Made by a program: the position numbers and the translations under genes | Shown: in pieces, positions 8,120-16,590 of the stretch | Numbering within the stretch: the stretch's first letter is position 1 | How the letters are laid out: each line of letters begins with the position of its first letter | Notes under the pieces: generated by a model | What the model saw: only the letters and a program-made list of their open reading frames with translations | Told to the model about the DNA's origin: nothing | The model's database searches: none | DNA from: CAYJPK01 sp964372035 | GTDB lineage: Bacteria; Desulfobacterota; Desulfovibrionia; Desulfovibrionales; Desulfovibrionaceae | Assembly (NCBI GenBank): GCA_964372035.1 | Contig: CAYJPK010000033.1 | Location: 1-21,465, forward strand | Reading direction: 5' to 3' | Length of the DNA: 21,465 nt

Positions 8120-8133
8120 ATTTGAGAAAAATT

Positions 8134-8805
8134 ATGGAAATAATTTGTAATAATCTTTCAGTTGGCTATAAGGGCTGTGCGCTACATTCAAACATAAATT
8201 TTATAATTCCAAGTGGCTCATATGTTTGTGTAATTGGAGAAAATGGTGTAGGCAAAAGTACACTAATTAAAACCATCTTAGGCTTACTTCCACCAATTGA
8301 TGGAAGTATTGGCATGGGGCTTGGCTTAAGTTCTCTAGATATTGGCTATTTGCCACAACAGACTCAAGCCCAAAAAGATTTTCCAGCTTCTGTTTACGAA
8401 GTTGTATTATCTGGCTGTCTTAACAAAATTGGGCTTCGACCTTTTTACAATAGAGCAGAAAAACAGCTTGCAAAAGATATGCTTGAAAAATTAAATGTTT
8501 TAGAGCTTCAAAAAAAAAGCTATAGCGAGCTTTCTGGCGGGCAACAGCAACGAGTGCTTTTAGCTAGAGCCTTATGCGCAACTAATAAAGCTTTATTATT
8601 AGATGAACCAACAGCGGGTTTAGATTTAAAGAGTACAAATGAGTTTTATCAGCTAATAAAATCCTTAAACAAAGAAGGTATCACGATTATAATGATTACG
8701 CATAATTTAAACGAAGCCATTGCTGATGCTGATTATGTTTTGTGTTTAGATAACTGTGGTGTAAATTGTCTAACTATTGAAGCATATAAACAAAGGCTTG
8801 AATAA
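8134..8805 (+). CDS. znuC: Zinc ABC transporter ATP-binding protein (ZnuC-type)
   Basis: A 223-residue ABC ATPase that powers metal import. Walker A is GENGVGKST (about 36-44), the Q-loop is in YLPQQ, the signature is LSGGQQQR, Walker B is LLLDEPTAGLD, and the switch His is in MITHNL. The ATG at 8134 gives MEIICNNLSVGY, the normal start of this family; an in-frame TTG at 8122 would add four residues. Ribosome-site support is weak for both because the nearest AAAGG lies in a hairpin. The gene overlaps znuB by one base (TAATG). Metal specificity comes from the operon context. Confidence 0.9.
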   Translation: MEIICNNLSVGYKGCALHSNINFIIPSGSYVCVIGENGVGKSTLIKTILGLLPPIDGSIGMGLGLSSLDIGYLPQQTQAQKDFPASVYEVVLSGCLNKIGLRPFYNRAEKQLAKDMLEKLNVLELQKKSYSELSGGQQQRVLLARALCATNKALLLDEPTAGLDLKSTNEFYQLIKSLNKEGITIIMITHNLNEAIADADYVLCLDNCGVNCLTIEAYKQRLE

Positions 8806-9641
8806 TGCTTGATACACTACTAGAATACTTATCATATCCTTTTGTAATTTATGCCTTTATTGTAGGTGTCCTAATTGCTTTTTGTTCTTCACTCCTTGGG
8901 GCAACACTTGTTTTAAAACGCTTGTCATATATCGGTGACGGACTTTCACATATTGCCTTTGGCGCAATTGCAATTGCTTCTGTTTTAGATATAGCAAAGC
9001 AAGATATATTAGTTTTTCCAATAACGCTTTTTAGTGCAATAATACTTCTCAGAATAGGGCAAAATACAAAAATACATGGCGATGCAGCTATTGCTATGAT
9101 GTCTGTGGGCTCACTTGCAATTGGTTATTTACTCATGAATGTTTTTTCTGTTTCAAGCAATTTAGCTGGTGATGTTTGCACGACCTTGTTTGGTTCAACT
9201 TCAATTTTAACTTTAACAAAGACTGATGTTATAACTTGCTTAATTTTATCTGTACTAGTTATTTTTATTTTTGTGATGTTTTACAATAAAATATTTTCAA
9301 TTACATTTGATGAAAATTTTGCAAAAGCTACTGGAATAAAAAGTGATTTATACAATTTAATCATTGCAGTAACAATAGCTGCCGTTATTGTTGTCGCAAT
9401 GAATTTAGTTGGCTCTTTACTGATTAGTGCGCTTGTGGTTTTTCCTGCTTTATCTTCTATGCGAGTTTTTAATAACTTTAAAGCTGTGATTATTTCCTCC
9501 TCGATTATTTCGATAAATTGTGCATTTTTTGGAATTATTATTTCAATTCTCTATGGTACTCCTGTTGGTAGTACAATTGTTGCCATGAATATTTTAATCT
9601 TTGCGTTATTTAGCTTAATTGCTTTAAGAAAGAGAGTCTGA
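8805..9641 (+). CDS. znuB: Zinc ABC transporter permease (ZnuB/ABC-3 family)
   Basis: A 278-residue hydrophobic protein with about eight membrane helices, the normal size for ABC-3 family metal permeases. Family features include LGATLVLKRLSYIGDGLSHIAFG near the N-terminus (about 32-54) and the cytoplasmic-loop region KATGIKSDLYN followed by the conserved NLVGSLLISALVVFPALSS helix region. It would form the inner-membrane pore and dock on the ATPase. The start codon shares one base with the znuC stop, and the gene ends 2 bases before the small lipoprotein gene. Confidence 0.92.
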   Translation: MLDTLLEYLSYPFVIYAFIVGVLIAFCSSLLGATLVLKRLSYIGDGLSHIAFGAIAIASVLDIAKQDILVFPITLFSAIILLRIGQNTKIHGDAAIAMMSVGSLAIGYLLMNVFSVSSNLAGDVCTTLFGSTSILTLTKTDVITCLILSVLVIFIFVMFYNKIFSITFDENFAKATGIKSDLYNLIIAVTIAAVIVVAMNLVGSLLISALVVFPALSSMRVFNNFKAVIISSSIISINCAFFGIIISILYGTPVGSTIVAMNILIFALFSLIALRKRV

Positions 9642-9643
9642 AG

Positions 9644-10093
9644 TTGATTTTGCATAAGTGTTTAGCTATATTTATTTTAATGCTTGCACTAAGTGCATGT
9701 TTGAATGAAGATGCAAAATCAAGTCGAGAACTAAAAGAAGAAGCTTCAAATGTTGATTATGATTTCACAAAATTAAGCGCAACAATGGTGTATGGACAAG
9801 TTTTTGATATAATGAATAATCCAGAAAAATACGTGGGAAAGAAATTTAAAATTAAAGGTAGATATGAGAGCGAATACATCAAGGCTCTTGCGCAAGAATT
9901 TAAATATATTGTGATTGAAGATGCTTTAGCTTGTTGTGAAAAAGGTATAGAAATAAAATTTTTAAATAGTAATGAGACTCCAGAGCTTTCTTCATCTCTA
10001 ACTATAGAGGGTATTTTTACCCAAGAAAATAAAAACTCTCACGATACAAGTCCGTATAATAGATACCTCATAGAAGTATATAATAAGTATTAA
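9644..10093 (+). CDS. Small lipoprotein of unknown function in the zinc operon, with CC motif
   Basis: A 149-residue predicted lipoprotein and the last gene of the zinc operon. The signal ends at lipobox LSAC with C19 as acylation site. The TTG start at 9644 is chosen because AGAAAGAGAG lies about 7 bases upstream and no ATG gives a signal peptide. The mature part reads MVYGQVFDIMNNPEKYVGKK, then a beta-rich stretch, then DALACCEKGIEIKF. The YGQVFD...NPE.Y.GK and CC..GIE pattern recalls the C-terminal domain of DUF1980-type (YcgQ-like) proteins linked to zinc homeostasis; this is from memory. The paired Cys could bind metal. It may be an extra zinc-handling factor on the membrane, but no function is established. 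Confidence 0.75.
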   Translation: MILHKCLAIFILMLALSACLNEDAKSSRELKEEASNVDYDFTKLSATMVYGQVFDIMNNPEKYVGKKFKIKGRYESEYIKALAQEFKYIVIEDALACCEKGIEIKFLNSNETPELSSSLTIEGIFTQENKNSHDTSPYNRYLIEVYNKY

Positions 10094-10103
10094 ATTTTAT
10101 ATG

Positions 10104-10146
10104 AAAAAAGACCCTAGAATCTTTGTAGAAAATAGGGTCTTTTTTT
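10104..10146. terminator. Bidirectional intrinsic terminator
   Basis: AAAAAAGACCCTA (10104-10116) and TAGGGTCTTTTTT (10133-10145) are a perfect 13-bp inverted repeat with a 16-base loop. A run of T follows on both strands. It lies 10 bases after the small lipoprotein gene on the plus strand and about 36 bases after the membrane-anchor gene on the minus strand, so it should end both converging operons. Confidence 0.92.
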
Positions 10147-10182
10147 GCTTTAAGTATTTTATAAATACAATAATCTATTAGC

Positions 10183-10995
10183 CTACACACCAATTTTTAG
10201 TTGTGCAATAAAAAATATTGTTCTGCTTGATAACTCAGCAAGCAAAAAGCAAAGTACACCAAGTGATAATACTGCAGAAGACTGGCTCATTTTTTTTGGT
10301 AAAATTGAAATAAGTCCAATTGCAATAAAGAGTACTTGTAGAGTTATATGATAAAGAGATGAACTAAAAATCTCAGGAACATTTAATACAGTTTCATTAA
10401 TTAGAACTGGTATCCAGCCAAGCTTTGCTCCAAGTGATAAAATAGCACCAAGCACAACAGAACAAACCGCCATATTTCTATAATATCCCTGCTCTATATT
10501 TTTACCTAATAGTAAAGCAAAGGCACCACCAAGCAAAAATGCTGTTCCAAAGAAAGCTATAAGTGTACCAACATTTGACCAAAAAGGCATTGAAGCAACA
10601 GAGGCATAAACTTGTGAAATTACAAATACTAAAATCATGCCCATAACTGCAGTTAGCTTAGCTAAAATATTGTTAAGCTTGATTATCTGCAAAAAAACTA
10701 AGCCTGTAAAAATGCCTACTGCCAAAATTTCACGACTAAGCCAGGAATGACCGATTTGCGTAATTGTATAAAAAGCATTAAATGGATTTTGCAAGTGTAG
10801 TGTTGATACAATTCCCGCAAGTGACATGATAATAAAAATTGAAATCCACATTTTTTTTGCAATTTGCATTTCATTATAACTATTTGCAATACTCGCAAAA
10901 ATTGCAGTTCCAGCTCCAAATTGTGCAAGTACTGTAAAGACAATTAAAGTCCAATCATAATATAAAGTAGAAAGATTTGATGTTGATGCTAACAT
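10183..10995 (-). CDS. dmsC: DmsC-like membrane anchor subunit
   Basis: A 270-residue integral membrane protein with about eight helices, matching the DmsC anchor that binds menaquinol and docks the catalytic and iron-sulfur subunits. Family-like features are YYDWTLIVFTVLAQFGAGT (about 12-30), SLAGIVSTLHLQNPFNAFYT (about 58-77) and the following WLSREILAVGIF. Last gene of the dms operon. Its ATG overlaps the dmsB TAA by one base, with a strong AAGGAGG site 7 bases upstream. The gene ends just before the bidirectional terminator, and no chaperone gene follows. Confidence 0.87.
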   Translation of the reverse strand: MLASTSNLSTLYYDWTLIVFTVLAQFGAGTAIFASIANSYNEMQIAKKMWISIFIIMSLAGIVSTLHLQNPFNAFYTITQIGHSWLSREILAVGIFTGLVFLQIIKLNNILAKLTAVMGMILVFVISQVYASVASMPFWSNVGTLIAFFGTAFLLGGAFALLLGKNIEQGYYRNMAVCSVVLGAILSLGAKLGWIPVLINETVLNVPEIFSSSLYHITLQVLFIAIGLISILPKKMSQSSAVLSLGVLCFLLAELSSRTIFFIAQLKIGV

Positions 10996-11609
10996 TATGC
11001 TTCCTCCTTATTTGCAAACTCAACCTCGTTACTACCAGCTGGTTTTGCACTATTATGTGGTTTGATGCTTAAATTTGGCTTTGTCATATCTTTGCTTGGA
11101 AGCGGTGCTATATTAGCCATACCATGTTCAGCTAAAATTTCTTCACGAGAACCATATTTTAAAGCTCTAGCAGGGCAAGCCTCAACACAGGCTGGAGATT
11201 TGCCTTCTGCAAGGTAATCGCTACAGAAATTACATTTTGTCATATGTTTCTTTTCTTTATCAACAATAGGGCTTGTATACGGGCAGTTCCACCTGCAATA
11301 TCCACATCCAACACATCTGTCAGAATCAATAGCTACAACACCATTTTCACCCTTTGCGCAAGCTCCAGTAGGGCAGGCATTCACACAAGCAGGTTCATCA
11401 CAGTGGTTACAAGATATTGAAATATAATATGTAAACACATTTTGATCCCAAACATCTTTTGAGGTTTCAATCCACTGCCCACCGCTAGCCTCAATGACCT
11501 TTCTCCAGTTTACACCTAAAGGTTGATTATGCTTATCTTTGCACGCAATCATACAAGCCTTACAGCCCATACAGATTGATGAATCCATGAAAAAAGCTAA
11601 ATTCTTCAT
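10995..11609 (-). CDS. dmsB: DmsB-like iron-sulfur subunit (four 4Fe-4S clusters)
   Basis: A 204-residue electron-transfer subunit, the same size as E. coli DmsB, passing electrons from the membrane anchor to the catalytic subunit. Four cysteine groups are visible: CMGCKACMIAC (C13-C23), CNHCDEPACVNAC, CVGCGYCRWNC and CNFCSDYLAEGKSPACVEAC, enough for four [4Fe-4S] clusters. There is no signal peptide; the protein would be exported together with DmsA. The start at 11609 is chosen because AAGGAG precedes it at good spacing; a longer open frame upstream only overlaps dmsA. It lies 10 bases after dmsA. Confidence 0.93.
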   Translation of the reverse strand: MKNLAFFMDSSICMGCKACMIACKDKHNQPLGVNWRKVIEASGGQWIETSKDVWDQNVFTYYISISCNHCDEPACVNACPTGACAKGENGVVAIDSDRCVGCGYCRWNCPYTSPIVDKEKKHMTKCNFCSDYLAEGKSPACVEACPARALKYGSREEILAEHGMANIAPLPSKDMTKPNLSIKPHNSAKPAGSNEVEFANKEEA

Positions 11610-11619
11610 TTTAATCTCC

Positions 11620-14034
11620 TTAGGCTTTGCGAACTTCAACAAGGTTAGTGTGTTGCGGGTTGCCTTTAGCAATCATTGTAGGTCGGTAGAAAGTTAGAGT
11701 ATTTGTACAACCACCTTTATCCACACCATCTTTATCTGGCTTATACCATGCACCTTGTGGCATTGATATAACTCCAGGCATAATACGAGGAGTCACTTTT
11801 ACTGAAATTTCAACCTTACCACGGTCATTGTAGACAATTGCTTTTTCACCATGTTTTAAGCCACGCTTACTTGCATCAATTGGGTTAATCCATAAGGTTT
11901 GCGGTAACACTTCTAAAAGCCAGTCACAAGAAGCATAAGTTGAGTGTGTACGACCTTTGTAGTGGTGACCAATCATTTGAAGAGGAAATTTTTCACGAGT
12001 TTTCGTATCTTGGAAACCCTCATAAGTTGCAATATATTGACCAGTTGGATAAATTACTTCACCTAAAAGCTCACCCTTGCCACGTACTTTTGCCATTGTT
12101 GCAAGCTGTTCAGAATAAAGCTCAATTTTACCTGATGGAGTGCTAAGCGGATTTGCAACAGGGTCAAGCCTAAAAGCTTGGGTTTTAATAGGTAAATCAC
12201 GAGATTTTTCTTGTCGCCACACATGCTTTTTACGTGCTTGTGCTAAAGTTGGCGGAAGTGACGGCATAAGTTTTCTACAAACGGTTTGATAGTTATGCTC
12301 TAGCCAGCCTTCACGATCTCGACCCTCTGTAAATTTATCCTCAATACCAAATCTCTTTGCAAGGTCAGTGCATACATCATAAATATCACGTGATTCAAAG
12401 TATGGATCAGCACTTCCTGAAAATACGTAATAATCAATGTCTAAGCCATATGATGCACCATAAATATCTGTATTTTCAAAATAAGCGCAAGATGGTAAAA
12501 CAATATCTGCAAACTGCACACTCGCTGTATTAAATGCGTCCATAACAACAATCATTTCACATTTAGATTCGTCAGATAAAACTTTTTTAGTGTAATTAAT
12601 ATCTGCATTTTGATTGATTATTGCGTTACCAGCATAACTCCATACAAATTTAATATCAGCAGGAAAGACATCAACACCAGTTACGCCATCTTGTGCAGCA
12701 GTAAGTGTATGACCTCTTTCAATAGCATTTAACCATTGGAATATTGGAAATTGTGCTTTAACAGGGTTTGTGCCCATTGGAAGGCGTGGAACAGAAATAG
12801 GGAAATAAGCATCTCTATCACCGTTATTGCCACCACGTATACCAACATTGCCAGTAATAACAGCAAGTGAAGCAACAGCCATAGTTGTAAGCTCGCCAGC
12901 AACTTGACGCTGTAAGCCCCAGCCTTGAGTTATGTAGGCTGGCTTTGCTTGACCAATTTCACGTGCAAGTTGAAGGATTTTTAGAGCTGAAATGCCTGTA
13001 ATTTTTTCTGCCCACTGTGGCGTTTTTGGAGTTTTATCGTAGCCTGTGCCAAGAATATAATCCGAATATGAAGAGTTTTGTTCTGCACTTTCAGGCATTT
13101 GGCTAGCGTCAAAACCTTGGACATATTGCCTTACAAAGTCCATATCCACCATGTTTTCTTTCATAAGCACATATGCAATTGCTGATGCAAGAGCAGCATC
13201 AGTTCCAGGGCGAATAGGTATCCACTCATCAGCAACAGTAACGCAAGTTTCGCTAAAGCGAGGATCAATTACAATAATTTTTGCGCCAGATTTCTTTTTA
13301 GCTTGTAAAAGTTCATACTGTTGACCACCACCACTCATACTGTTTTCAACACAGTTAAGACCAAAGAAAACAGCAAGTTTTGTATGTTGAATGTCAGTAA
13401 TAGCATTGCCACTATAGCCACCCATACCATACATATAGCGCATAGCATATTGATTTTGGGAAGAGCTGTAATCGCCAGTTGGAAAGGTAAATCCTCCTAG
13501 CATATTCATAAGTCTAAAAAATGATTCTCTGCGAAGAAGTGCTCCACTTTGCACACCTGAAGAATAGTGGGTATAAATAGATTCATTACCGTATTTTTCA
13601 ATACACTCTTTTAACTTGCTTGCTATTGTATCAAGAGCTTCGTCCCAAGTAATCCTTTCAAATTTACCTTCACCTCTTTTGCCAACTCTTTTTAATGGAT
13701 ATTTCAAACGATTTTCAGAGTATGCATAGCGACGAAGTGAGCGACCACGAGGGCAAGCTCGAACTTGGAAAACACCTGAGTCCCAATTATCTTTAACAAG
13801 ATTATCCGTTTCAATACGGATAACTTTGCCTTTTTCAGTGTAACACTTTAAAACACATGCACTACCACAGTTATTGCTACAAACTGAGTAGAAAAAATCC
13901 TTGTTATAAGGGGCATAAGGTGGTTTTGCATGGGCTCTTCCAACAAGAAAACTTGCTAAAGTACTGCCAAAAGCTCCAAGTGTACAACTTGCGGCAGTAA
14001 TCTTTAGAAATTGTCTACGACTTGGTTTTTGCAT
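11620..14034 (-). CDS. dmsA: DmsA-like molybdopterin oxidoreductase catalytic subunit, Tat-exported
   Basis: An 804-residue DMSO-reductase-family catalytic subunit. The N-terminus carries a twin-arginine signal (SRRQFLK, then a hydrophobic stretch ending in AHA). A C-x3-C-x3-C group (C52, C56, C60) plus C94 in ACPRG would hold a [4Fe-4S] cluster. GDYSS (187-191) matches the DmsA-type segment that supplies a serine ligand to molybdenum. The C-terminus (NPQHTNLVEVRKA) is typical of DmsA/YnfE. The likely reaction is reduction of an S- or N-oxide with quinol electrons during anaerobic respiration; the exact substrate cannot be read from sequence. The ATG at 14034 has GGAGA 6 bases upstream; a TTG 12 bases earlier is less likely. 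Tungsten instead of molybdenum is possible given the neighbouring transporter. Confidence 0.9.
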   Translation of the reverse strand: MQKPSRRQFLKITAASCTLGAFGSTLASFLVGRAHAKPPYAPYNKDFFYSVCSNNCGSACVLKCYTEKGKVIRIETDNLVKDNWDSGVFQVRACPRGRSLRRYAYSENRLKYPLKRVGKRGEGKFERITWDEALDTIASKLKECIEKYGNESIYTHYSSGVQSGALLRRESFFRLMNMLGGFTFPTGDYSSSQNQYAMRYMYGMGGYSGNAITDIQHTKLAVFFGLNCVENSMSGGGQQYELLQAKKKSGAKIIVIDPRFSETCVTVADEWIPIRPGTDAALASAIAYVLMKENMVDMDFVRQYVQGFDASQMPESAEQNSSYSDYILGTGYDKTPKTPQWAEKITGISALKILQLAREIGQAKPAYITQGWGLQRQVAGELTTMAVASLAVITGNVGIRGGNNGDRDAYFPISVPRLPMGTNPVKAQFPIFQWLNAIERGHTLTAAQDGVTGVDVFPADIKFVWSYAGNAIINQNADINYTKKVLSDESKCEMIVVMDAFNTASVQFADIVLPSCAYFENTDIYGASYGLDIDYYVFSGSADPYFESRDIYDVCTDLAKRFGIEDKFTEGRDREGWLEHNYQTVCRKLMPSLPPTLAQARKKHVWRQEKSRDLPIKTQAFRLDPVANPLSTPSGKIELYSEQLATMAKVRGKGELLGEVIYPTGQYIATYEGFQDTKTREKFPLQMIGHHYKGRTHSTYASCDWLLEVLPQTLWINPIDASKRGLKHGEKAIVYNDRGKVEISVKVTPRIMPGVISMPQGAWYKPDKDGVDKGGCTNTLTFYRPTMIAKGNPQHTNLVEVRKA

Positions 14035-14072
14035 AAAATTCTCCAAGTTATTAAAAAATCACAAAATAAAAA

Positions 14073-14081
14073 ACTATAACA
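14073..14081 (-). promoter_or_regulatory. Putative extended -10 promoter of the dms operon
   Basis: On the minus strand the bases read TGTTATAGT, an extended -10 (TGn followed by TATAGT, 5 of 6). It lies about 40 bases upstream of the dmsA ATG. The -35 region (TTATTA) is weak. No clear FNR dyad was found beside it. Confidence 0.4.
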
Positions 14082-14248
14082 AGCTATATCAAATATAATA
14101 AGTATTAATAGTAAAAAAAGCAAGATAAAAAGCATGAAATAGCATCTAACTTGGCTTGTGTATTATATAATTGTATTTTTATTTTAAATATAATTCTGAA
14201 TTATCAAATGCTTAATTATATAATCTTATTTAAAATTAAACAAAAAGA

Positions 14249-14277
14249 ACTTGTGTTTTTTATTACTCAAGTATAAT
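14249..14277 (+). promoter_or_regulatory. Putative promoter and dyad upstream of tupA
   Basis: A perfect -10 TATAAT (14272-14277) stands about 70 bases before tupA. An inverted repeat ACTTG (14249-14253) / CAAGT (14268-14272) spans the -35 and spacer and touches the -10. A repressor bound there would block the promoter; a tungstate or molybdate regulator is an obvious guess but unproven. A second TATAAT at 14285-14290 is an alternative -10. Confidence 0.4.
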
Positions 14278-14344
14278 CTAACCATATAATGATTAAAGCT
14301 TTTGTTTAAAGGATATGCAAATCTTAGTTTAAGCGTGGTGTCTA

Positions 14345-15163
14345 ATGAAGTTTTTCTTACAGCTTGCTTTAATAGTAATTCTTTTATTTCAAGCTCAAAT
14401 AATCAAAGCAAATAATGCTACGCTACTTATGGCGGCTGGTACAACAATTGTCGATACTGGCTTATTAGATAGTTTAGTAAGCAAATTCAAAAAAGATACA
14501 AATTACAGATTGCTATATAGTTCTGTTGGTTCAAACGAAGCCTTGGTAATGGGTGAAAATGGTGATGTTTCTCTTGTTTTTACGCATGCAAAAAAATACG
14601 AAGAAAATTTTATTAAAAAGGGCTTTGGGCTTAAAAGAATTCCTGTAATGTATAATCATTTCATAATTGTAGGTCCTAGTGGTATTGTTAAAAATTCAAA
14701 TGATACTAGAAAAATATTTACTGAAATTTATGAAAAAAATCTTCCTTTTATATCTCGTGGTGATAACTCCGGTACTCATGAAATGGAAAAGAAAATTTGG
14801 CAAAAACTTAAAATTGACCCTACAAAAAATCCTAATTACCTAGAGTCAGGAAATGGCATGGGTGCAACTCTCATTATTGCTAATGAAAAAAAAGCTTACA
14901 CGCTAATAGATAAAGGAACATGGCTTAAATTTTCTAAAAATTCTGATATTTTAATGGAGCTAGCCATAATATCAGAAAATTATAGCTTAAAGAATGAATA
15001 TAGTATTATTGCTGTAAACCCTAAAAAATACCCACAAACTAATATAGATGTGGCAAATTCTTTTATTGATTGGATTATTTCTGATAAAACTCAAAAGATG
15101 ATCGGAGAATTTGGACGCAAAAAATATGGACAGGCTCTTTATATTCCAAATGCCGATAAGTAA
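14345..15163 (+). CDS. tupA: Tungstate/molybdate ABC transporter substrate-binding protein (TupA-type)
   Basis: A 272-residue periplasmic binding protein for oxyanions. The signal peptide covers about residues 1-22. TupA family marks are DTGLLD (37-42), GSNEALVMGENGD (62-74), the HAKKYEENFIKKGFG stretch, MYNHFIIVGP (102-111) and SRGDNSGTHEMEKKIW (from 137), where R138 matches the conserved ligand-region arginine. The oxyanion-binding start motif usually written TTTS is replaced by AGTT (31-34) followed by IVD. First gene of the transport and cofactor cluster, divergent from dmsA. Its ribosome site is weak (GTGGTG). Tungstate versus molybdate preference cannot be settled here. Confidence 0.85.
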   Translation: MKFFLQLALIVILLFQAQIIKANNATLLMAAGTTIVDTGLLDSLVSKFKKDTNYRLLYSSVGSNEALVMGENGDVSLVFTHAKKYEENFIKKGFGLKRIPVMYNHFIIVGPSGIVKNSNDTRKIFTEIYEKNLPFISRGDNSGTHEMEKKIWQKLKIDPTKNPNYLESGNGMGATLIIANEKKAYTLIDKGTWLKFSKNSDILMELAIISENYSLKNEYSIIAVNPKKYPQTNIDVANSFIDWIISDKTQKMIGEFGRKKYGQALYIPNADK

Positions 15164-15221
15164 ATGGTTTTATTTATGAAATTATAATAGCTAATTACAA
15201 TGCTAACTTGTGGAACAAAAT

Positions 15222-15914
15222 ATGGAAGCAACAATTGCATATATTGAATTATTTTTTGCAAATTCAGGTGCCTTACATGCAATTTATGTAAGCCTTATTC
15301 TTGCTGTTTGTTCGACAATAATTTCCACTATTTTAGGTGTAAATTTAGGCTTATGGCTCGAAAGAAGTGAGTTTGTTGGCAAAAAAAATATTATCAGGAT
15401 TTTAAGAACTTTAATGGGGGTACCACCTGTTGTAATTGGCTTAATTGTGTATTTGCTTATTATGCGTCGTGGTCCGCTCGGTAATTTTAACTTGTTATTT
15501 ACAGTTCATGGAATGATATTTGCGCAGTGCCTCATAATTATTCCTATAATTACAGGTCTTATACACAGTTGTGCAGAAAAGCAAGCGTCATCAATAAGGT
15601 TTTTTGCAAGTTGTATAGGAGCAAATAAAAACCAAACAAAATCTTTAATACGCAGTGAGCTTAGTAAGGAAATATACTTTGCAGCTGTGGTTGGTTTTGG
15701 GCGCTCTTTAAGTGAAGTTGGTGCTGTTATGCTCGTTGGTGGAAATATAAAAATGCACACAAGGACAATGACAACCACAATTTCAATGTTACAAAGCCAA
15801 GGAGTTTTTACAGAAGGTATTATGCTTGGTCTTATACTACTAGTAATTTCTTTCATTCTTCAACTAGTTGCAGATTATTTACGAAAGGAGAACCAAGAGC
15901 TTGATAATTACTAA
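15222..15914 (+). CDS. tupB: Tungstate/molybdate ABC transporter permease (TupB-type)
   Basis: A 230-residue inner-membrane permease with five or six helices. The cytoplasmic coupling loop reads ASCIGANKNQTKSLIRSELSKEIYFAAVVGFGRSLSEVGA in pieces typical of binding-protein-dependent permeases, with the EAA-like glycine motif and the GRSLSEVGAVMLVGGNI ending characteristic of TupB. The ATG at 15222 gives a normal N-terminus (MEATIAYIELF), with GGA about 7 bases upstream. An in-frame GTG at 15210 would add four residues and is judged part of the ribosome-site region. The end overlaps tupC by 14 bases. Confidence 0.87.
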   Translation: MEATIAYIELFFANSGALHAIYVSLILAVCSTIISTILGVNLGLWLERSEFVGKKNIIRILRTLMGVPPVVIGLIVYLLIMRRGPLGNFNLLFTVHGMIFAQCLIIIPIITGLIHSCAEKQASSIRFFASCIGANKNQTKSLIRSELSKEIYFAAVVGFGRSLSEVGAVMLVGGNIKMHTRTMTTTISMLQSQGVFTEGIMLGLILLVISFILQLVADYLRKENQELDNY

Positions 15915-16563
15915 CCTCACAAAGCAAATTGGTGAACTCCACGTGTTTATCAAAGAATTAAAGCTTGAACCTGGTAAAGTGCATGGCTTATTTGGCAGTA
16001 ATGGTTGTGGTAAATCTACTTTAGCTAAAATGTTAATATCTGCTATGTCCTGTGATAGTGGATTTATCGACTATGAAGGGCTAACTAAGCAAGATATAAC
16101 GCTAATGCCACAACGTCCATATTTATTGCAAAGAAGCGTTTACGATAATATTATTTATCCTTTGCAAATTCGCAATATGAAAATAGATGAAGCAGAAATT
16201 GATAATTATCTAAATCTTACTAGGCTTATTAATAAAAAATATCAGTATGCACGTATACTTTCAAGCGGTGAACAGCAAAAAATTTCTTTTATTCGGTCAA
16301 TAATCTTTAAGCCTAAGTTTGTCATTATAGATGAAACACTTTCAAACCTTGATATTGATAGTTTAAAGCTTTTTATAAACTTAATACTTGAATTGCAAAA
16401 TATTAATAAAATTACATGGTTAATTATAAGCCACCAGCTAAACCATCTAGAAAAACTGTGTGAGAAAGTACACTATATGCAAAAAGGTGAAATCATTGCT
16501 TCAGGAACGCTAAAATCAGTCTTAAATGCTGTAGACTGTATTGAAGCTCCTTACTACATATAA
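15901..16563 (+). CDS. tupC: Tungstate/molybdate ABC transporter ATP-binding protein (TupC-type)
   Basis: A 220-residue ABC ATPase. Walker A is GSNGCGKST (32-40), the Q-loop is in LMPQRP, and the signature is LSSGEQQK in place of LSGGEQQR. Walker B reads VIIDETLSNLD with Thr instead of the usual Pro, and the switch His is in IISHQ. The start is taken as TTG at 15901 because AAGGAG (15885-15890) lies 10 bases upstream and the product then begins MIITNLTKQ, the usual family start; longer frames only extend into tupB. Membership follows from gene order and size. Non-consensus signature and Walker-B flanks are tolerated in this group as far as I know. Confidence 0.85.
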   Translation: MIITNLTKQIGELHVFIKELKLEPGKVHGLFGSNGCGKSTLAKMLISAMSCDSGFIDYEGLTKQDITLMPQRPYLLQRSVYDNIIYPLQIRNMKIDEAEIDNYLNLTRLINKKYQYARILSSGEQQKISFIRSIIFKPKFVIIDETLSNLDIDSLKLFINLILELQNINKITWLIISHQLNHLEKLCEKVHYMQKGEIIASGTLKSVLNAVDCIEAPYYI

Positions 16564-16590
16564 AATTAAAGTAATACCTTAGGAGATATT

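Noticed and set aside
14160..14215. FNR-like dyad between dmsA and tupA
   Set aside because: ATCAA at 14203-14207 has only a poor partner half-site (TTCTG), so it does not meet the TTGAT-N4-ATCAA pattern.
14278..14344. Moco riboswitch in the tupA leader
   Set aside because: From the likely -10 the leader is only about 60 bases and AT-rich, too short and unstructured for the known molybdenum-cofactor RNA motif.
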